DNA of 64,000 nt, taken from the NCBI GenBank assembly GCA_963680875.1, contig OY804580.1, positions 111,665,534 through 111,729,533 on the forward strand, in the 5' to 3' direction. The DNA comes from Bathymodiolus brooksi (Eukaryota; Mollusca; Bivalvia; Mytilida; Modiolidae). This document shows, in pieces, positions 58,801 to 64,000 of the stretch (positions are counted from its first letter, which is position 1; each line of letters opens with the position of its first letter). A program made the translations under genes and the position numbers. The notes under the pieces were generated by a model. It was given only the letters and a program-made list of their open reading frames with translations, had not been told where the DNA came from and did no database searches.

Positions 58801-61800
58801 TACAATGATATTTCATTTAACCCTAACTTATCACACTCAAACGACGGAATTCTACAACGATAGCTACATAATTCTACAATGATATTTCATTTAACCCTAA
58901 CTTATCACACTCAAACGACGGAATTCTACAACGATAGCTACAGAATTCTACAATGATATTTCATTTAACCCTAACTTATCACACTCAAACGACGGAATTC
59001 TACAACGATAGCTACAGAATTCTACAATGATATTTCATTTAATCCTAACTTATCACACTCAAACGACAGAATTCTACAACGATAGCTACAGAATTCTACA
59101 ATGATATTTCATTTAACCCTAACTTATCACACTCAAACGACGGAATTCTACAACGATAGCTACATAATTCTACAATGATATTTCATTTAACCCTAACCTA
59201 TTGCGCTCAAACTACAGGAATTCTACAACGATAGCTACAGAATTCTACAATGATATTTCATTTAACCCTAACTTATCACACTCAAACGACGGAATTCTAC
59301 AACGATAGCCACAGAATTATACAATGATATTTCATTTAACCCTAGCATATTACACTCAAACGACGGAATTCTACAACGATAGCTACAGAATTCTACAATG
59401 ATATTTCATTTAACCCTAACCTATCACACTCAAACGACGGAATTCTACAACGATAGCTACATAATTCTACAATGATATTTCATTTAACCCTAACTTATCA
59501 CACTCAAACGACGGAATTCTACAACGATAGCTACAGAATTCTACAATGATATTTTATTTAACCCTAACTTATCACACTCAAACGACAGAATTCTACAACG
59601 ATAGGTACAGAATTCTACAATGATATTTCATTTAACCCTAACTTATCACACTCAAACGACGGAATTCTACAACGATAGCTACATAATTCTACAATGATAT
59701 TTCATTTAACCCTAACCTATCGCGCTCAAACGACGGAATTCTACAACGATAGCTACAGAATTCTACAATGATATTTCATTTAACCCTAACTTATCACACT
59801 CATACGACGGAATTCTACAACGATAGCTACAGAATTATACAATGATATTTCATTTAACCCTAGCATATTACACTCAAACGACGGAATTCTACAACGATAG
59901 CTACAGAATTCTACAATGATATTTCATTTAACCCTAAACTATCACACTCAAACGACGGAATTCTACAACGATAGCTACAGAATTCTACAATGATATTTCA
60001 TTTAACCCTAGCTTATCACACTCAAACGACCGAATTTTACAACGATAGCTACAGAATTCTACAATGATATTTCATTTAACCCTAACTTATCACACTCAAA
60101 GGAAGGAATTCTACAACGATAGCTACAGAATTCTACAATGATATTTCATTTAGCCCTAACTTATCACACTCAAACGACGGAATTCTACAACGATAGCTAC
60201 AGAATTCTACAATGATATTTCATTTAACCCTAACCTATCACACTCAAACGACGGAATTCTACAACGATAGCTACAGAATTCTACAATGATATTTCATTTA
60301 ACACTAACTTATCACACTCAAACGACAGAATTCTACAACGATAGCTACAGAATTCTACAATGATATTTCATTTAATCCTAACTTATCACACTCAAACGAC
60401 GGAATTCTACAACGATAGCTACATAATTCTACAACGATATTTCATTTAACCCGAACTTATCACACTCAAAGGTCGGAATTCTACAACGATAGCTACAGAA
60501 TTCTACAATGATATTTCATTTAACCCTAACCTATCACACTCAAAGGACGGAATTCTACAACGATAGCTACAGAATTCTACAATGATATTTCATTTAACCC
60601 TAACTTATCACACTCAAACGACGGAATTCTACAACGATAGCTACAGAATTCTACAATGATATTTCATTTAACCCTACCTTATCACACTCAAACGACGGAA
60701 TTGTACAACGATAGCTACATAATTCTACAATGATATTTCATTTAACCCTAACCTATCGCGCTCAAACGACGGAATTCTACAACGATAGCTACAGAATTCT
60801 ACAATGGTATTTCATTTAACCCTAACTTATCACACTCAAACGACGGAATTCTACAACGATAGCTACAGAATTATACAATGATATTTCATTTAACCCTAGC
60901 ATATTACACTCAAACGACGGAATTCTACAACGATAGCTACAGAATTCTACAATGATATTTCATTTAACCCTAACCTATCACCCTCAAACGACGGAATTCT
61001 ACAACGATAGCTACAGAATTCTACAATGATATTTCATTTAACCCTAGCTTATCACACTCAAACGACAGAATTTTACAACGATAGCTACAGAATTCTACAA
61101 TGATATTTCATTTAACCCTAACTTATCACACTCAAAGGAAGGAATTCTACAACGATAGCTACAGAATTCTACAATGATATTTCATTTAGCCCTAACTTAT
61201 CACACTCAAACGACGGAATTCTACAACGATAGCTACAGAATTCTACAATGATATTTCATTTAACCCTAACCTATCACACTCAAACGACGGAATTCTACAA
61301 CGATAGCTACAGAATTCTACAATGATATTTCATTTAACCCTAACTTATCACACTCGAACGACAGAATTCTACAACGATAGCTACAGAATTCTACAATGAT
61401 ATTTCATTTAATCCTAACTTATCACACTCAAACGACGGAATTCTACAACGATAGCTACATAATTCTACAACGATATTTCATTTAACCCTAACTTATCACA
61501 CTCAAAGGTCGGAATTCTACAACGATAGCTACAGAATTCTACAATGATATTTCATTTAACCCTAACTTATCACACTCAAACGACGGAATTCTACAACGAT
61601 AGCCACAGAATTATGCAATGATATTTCATTTAACCCTAGCATATTACACTCAAACGACGGAATTCTACAACGATAGCTACAGAATTCTACAATGATATTT
61701 CATTTAACCCTAACTTATCACACTCAAACGACGGAATTCTACAACGGTAGCTACAGAATTCTACAACGATATTTCATTTAACCCTAACTTATCACACTCA

Positions 61801-64000
61801 AAGGACGGAATTCTACAACGATAGCCACAGAATTCTACAATGATATTTCATTTAACCCTAGCCTATCACACTCAAACGACGGAATTCTACAACGATAGCT
61901 ACAGAATTCTACAATGATATTTCATTTAACCCTAACTTATCACACTCAAACGACAAATTCTACAACGATAGCTACATAATTCTACAATGATATTTCATTT
62001 AACCCTAACTTATCACACTCAAACGACGGAATTCTACAACGATAGCTACAGAATTCTACAATGATATTTCATTTAACCCTAACCTATTGCGCTCAAACTA
62101 CAGGAATTCTACAACGATAGCTACAGAATTCTACAATGATATTTCATTTAAACCTAACTTATCACACTCAAACGACGGAATTCTACAACGATAGCCACAG
62201 AATTATACAATGATATTTCATTTAACCCTAGCATATTACACTCAAACGACGGAATTCTACAACGATAGCTACAGAATTCTACAATGATATTTCATTTAAC
62301 CTTAACCTATCACACTCAAACGACGGAATTCTACAACGATAGCTACATAATTCTACAATGATATTTCATTTAACCCTAACTTATCACACTCAAACGACGG
62401 AATTCTACAACGATAGCTACAGAATTCTACAATGATATTTTATTTAACCCTAACTTATCACACTCAAACGACAGAATTCTACAACGATAGCTACAGAATT
62501 CTACAATGATATTTCATTTAACCCTAACTTATCACACTCAAACGACGGAATTCTACAACGATAGCTACATAATTCTACAATGATATTTCATTTAACCCTA
62601 ACCTATCGCGCTCAAACGACGGAATTCTACAACGATAGCTACAGAATTCTACAATGATATTTCATTTAACCCTAACTTATCACACTCAAACGACGGAATT
62701 CTACAACGATAGCTACAGAATTATACAATGATATTTCATTTAACCCTAGCATATTACACTCAAACGACGGAATTCTACAACGATAGCTACAGAATTCTAC
62801 AATGATATTTCATTTAACCCTAACCTATCACACTCAAACGACGGAATTCTACAACGATAGCTACAGAATTCTACAATGATATTTCATTTAACCCTAGCTT
62901 ATCACACTCAAACGACGGAATTTTACAACGATAGCTACAGAATTCTACAATGATATTTCATTTAACCCTAACTTATCACACTCAAAGGAAGGAATTCTAC
63001 AACGATAGCTACAGAATTCTACAATGATATTTCATTTAGCCCTAACTTATCACACTCAAACGACGGAATTCTACAACGATAGCTACAGAATTCTACAATG
63101 ATATTTCATTTAACCCTAACTTATCACACTCAAACGACGGAATTCTACAACGATAGCTACAGAATTCTACAATGATATTTCATTTAACACTAACTTATCA
63201 CACTCAAACGACAGAATTCTACAACGATAGCTACAGAATTCTACAATGATATTTCATTTAATCCTAACTTATCACACTCAAACGACGGAATTCTACAACG
63301 ATAGCTACATAATTCTACAACGATATTTCATTTAACCCGAACTTATCACACTCAAAGGTCGGAATTCTACAACGATAGCTACAGAATTCTACAATGATAT
63401 TTCATTTAACCCTAAACTATCACACTCAAAGGACGGAATTCTACAACGATAGCTACAGAATTCTACAATGATATTTCATTTAACCCTAACTTATCACACT
63501 CAAACGACGGAATTCTACAACGATAGCTACAGAATTCTACAATGATATTTCATTTAACCCTACCTTATCACACTCAAACGACGGAATTGTACAACGATAG
63601 CTACATAATTCTACAATGATATTTCATTTAACCCTAACCTATCGCGCTCAAACGACGGAATTCTACAACGATAGCTACAGAATTCTACAATGATATTTCA
63701 TTTAACCCTAACTTATCACACTCAAACGACGGAATTCTACAACGATAGCTACAGAATTCTACAATGATACTTCATTTAACCCTAACCTATCACACTCAAA
63801 CGACGGAATTCTACAACGATAGCTACAGAATTCTACAATGATATTTCATTTAACCCTAGCTTATCACACTCAAACGACAGAATTTTACAACGATAGCTAC
63901 AGAATTCTACAATGATATTTCATTTAACCCTAACTTATCACACTCAAAGGAAGGAATTCTACAACGATAGCTACAGAATTCTACAATGATATTTCATTTA
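46824..64000 (+). repeat. Right block: 48-monomer (3552 bp) higher-order repeat family
   Basis: The CGCGCTC/TGCGCTC landmarks lie at 46988, 47581, 48913, 50542, 51135, 52022, 52615, 54095, 54614, 55650, 56169, 57205, 59202, 59721, 60757, 62088, 62607 and 63643. Offsets of 48 monomers recur: 46988 to 50542 (3554), 50542 to 54095 (3553) and 55650 to 59202 (3552). Copies at 55650 and 59202 share private variants: CATACGACGG (56251/59803), CGACCGAATTTT (56475/60027) and GGAATTGTAC (57151/60703). A copy starting at 62088 lacks nine monomers (offset 2886) and continues out of the window. Shortened copies at 48913, 52022 and 54095 show deletions of monomer groups. No gene is present. Confidence 0.88.

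Larger units (their letters stand above)
1..64000 (+). repeat. 74-bp satellite DNA array spanning the whole window
   Basis: A head-to-tail tandem array of a 74-bp monomer fills the window: 864 full monomers plus 60 bp, all in one orientation. The phase runs from monomer position 1 at base 1 to position 60 at base 64000. Seventeen +1, seven -1 and two -3 indels (net +4) explain the end phase exactly, so no foreign insert is hidden inside. Composition of the consensus is about 28 A, 21 T, 18 C and 7 G, so the + strand is C-rich. Long satellites of this type are known from eukaryotic centromeric, pericentromeric and subtelomeric heterochromatin; which one applies here is not visible because no flank is present. 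No gene, tRNA, rRNA, transposon or unique spacer was seen. The family is not one I recognise. Confidence 0.98.

Noticed and set aside
1..64000. CRISPR array
   Set aside because: Repeats are contiguous with no unique spacers, and variation is scattered point changes. The array is 865 copies long, has no leader and no cas genes.
1..64000. Array of tRNA genes or tRNA-derived repeats (74 bp is tRNA-sized)
   Set aside because: Neither strand shows a GGTTCGA-type B box, an A box at the right spacing, or complementary acceptor-stem ends.
1..64000. CENP-B box as evidence for a centromere
   Set aside because: No TTCG followed by the A and CGGG spacing of the CENP-B box is found in the consensus monomer. 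Centromeric identity stays open.

Overview
The whole window is one uninterrupted satellite DNA array. Every base belongs to a head-to-tail tandem repeat with a 74-bp monomer, always in the same orientation on the + strand. I tracked the repeat phase from the first base (monomer position 1) to the last (monomer position 60). The window holds 864 monomers plus 60 bp. I found 17 one-base insertions, 7 one-base deletions and 2 three-base deletions, a net of +4 bp, which accounts exactly for the phase at the end. No foreign DNA, inversion, mobile element, gene, RNA gene or flanking unique sequence is visible, and the array runs off both ends of the window.

Such an array points to eukaryotic heterochromatin (centromeric, pericentromeric or subtelomeric). 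I do not recognise the monomer and cannot name the species. The consensus monomer is about 34% GC with strong strand asymmetry (about 18 C to 7 G). It contains two 22-bp half-repeats, each beginning with an EcoRI site (GAATTC), and a 30-bp remainder carrying a telomere-like TAACCCTAAC. Two monomers (148 bp) are close to one nucleosome core.

Monomers are mostly very alike, but recurrent sequence variants come in fixed orders that reveal higher-order repeats (HORs) and segmental duplications. From left to right: 1-1.8 kb is mostly consensus. 1.8-8.3 kb is a HOR built on a 15-monomer (1110 bp) spacing. 8.3-9.7 kb is a mixed junction. 9.7-14.5 kb has copies offset by 885, 1702 and 3474 bp. 14.9-17.5 kb has a 23-monomer offset (1703 bp). 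17.7-20.8 kb is a 21-monomer tandem duplication (1555 bp). 21.8-25.5 kb is a nearly perfect 25-monomer tandem duplication (1850 bp). 27.6-30.9 kb has a 2369-bp offset. 31.1-33.4 kb is a 16-monomer duplication (1184 bp). 34.4-42.2 kb is a large duplication whose offset grows stepwise from 3922 to 4514 bp. 42.3-46.8 kb has units of about 2.2 kb. 47-64 kb is organised on a 48-monomer (3552 bp) unit with shortened copies.

No protein-coding function is supported. Stops occur in every frame because 74 is not a multiple of three, and the one longer open frame (43485-43709) results from two local mutations. The interest lies in the array architecture, the telomere-like motif and the record of unequal exchange. 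All repeat boundaries were placed by eye from diagnostic variants and are accurate to roughly one monomer.
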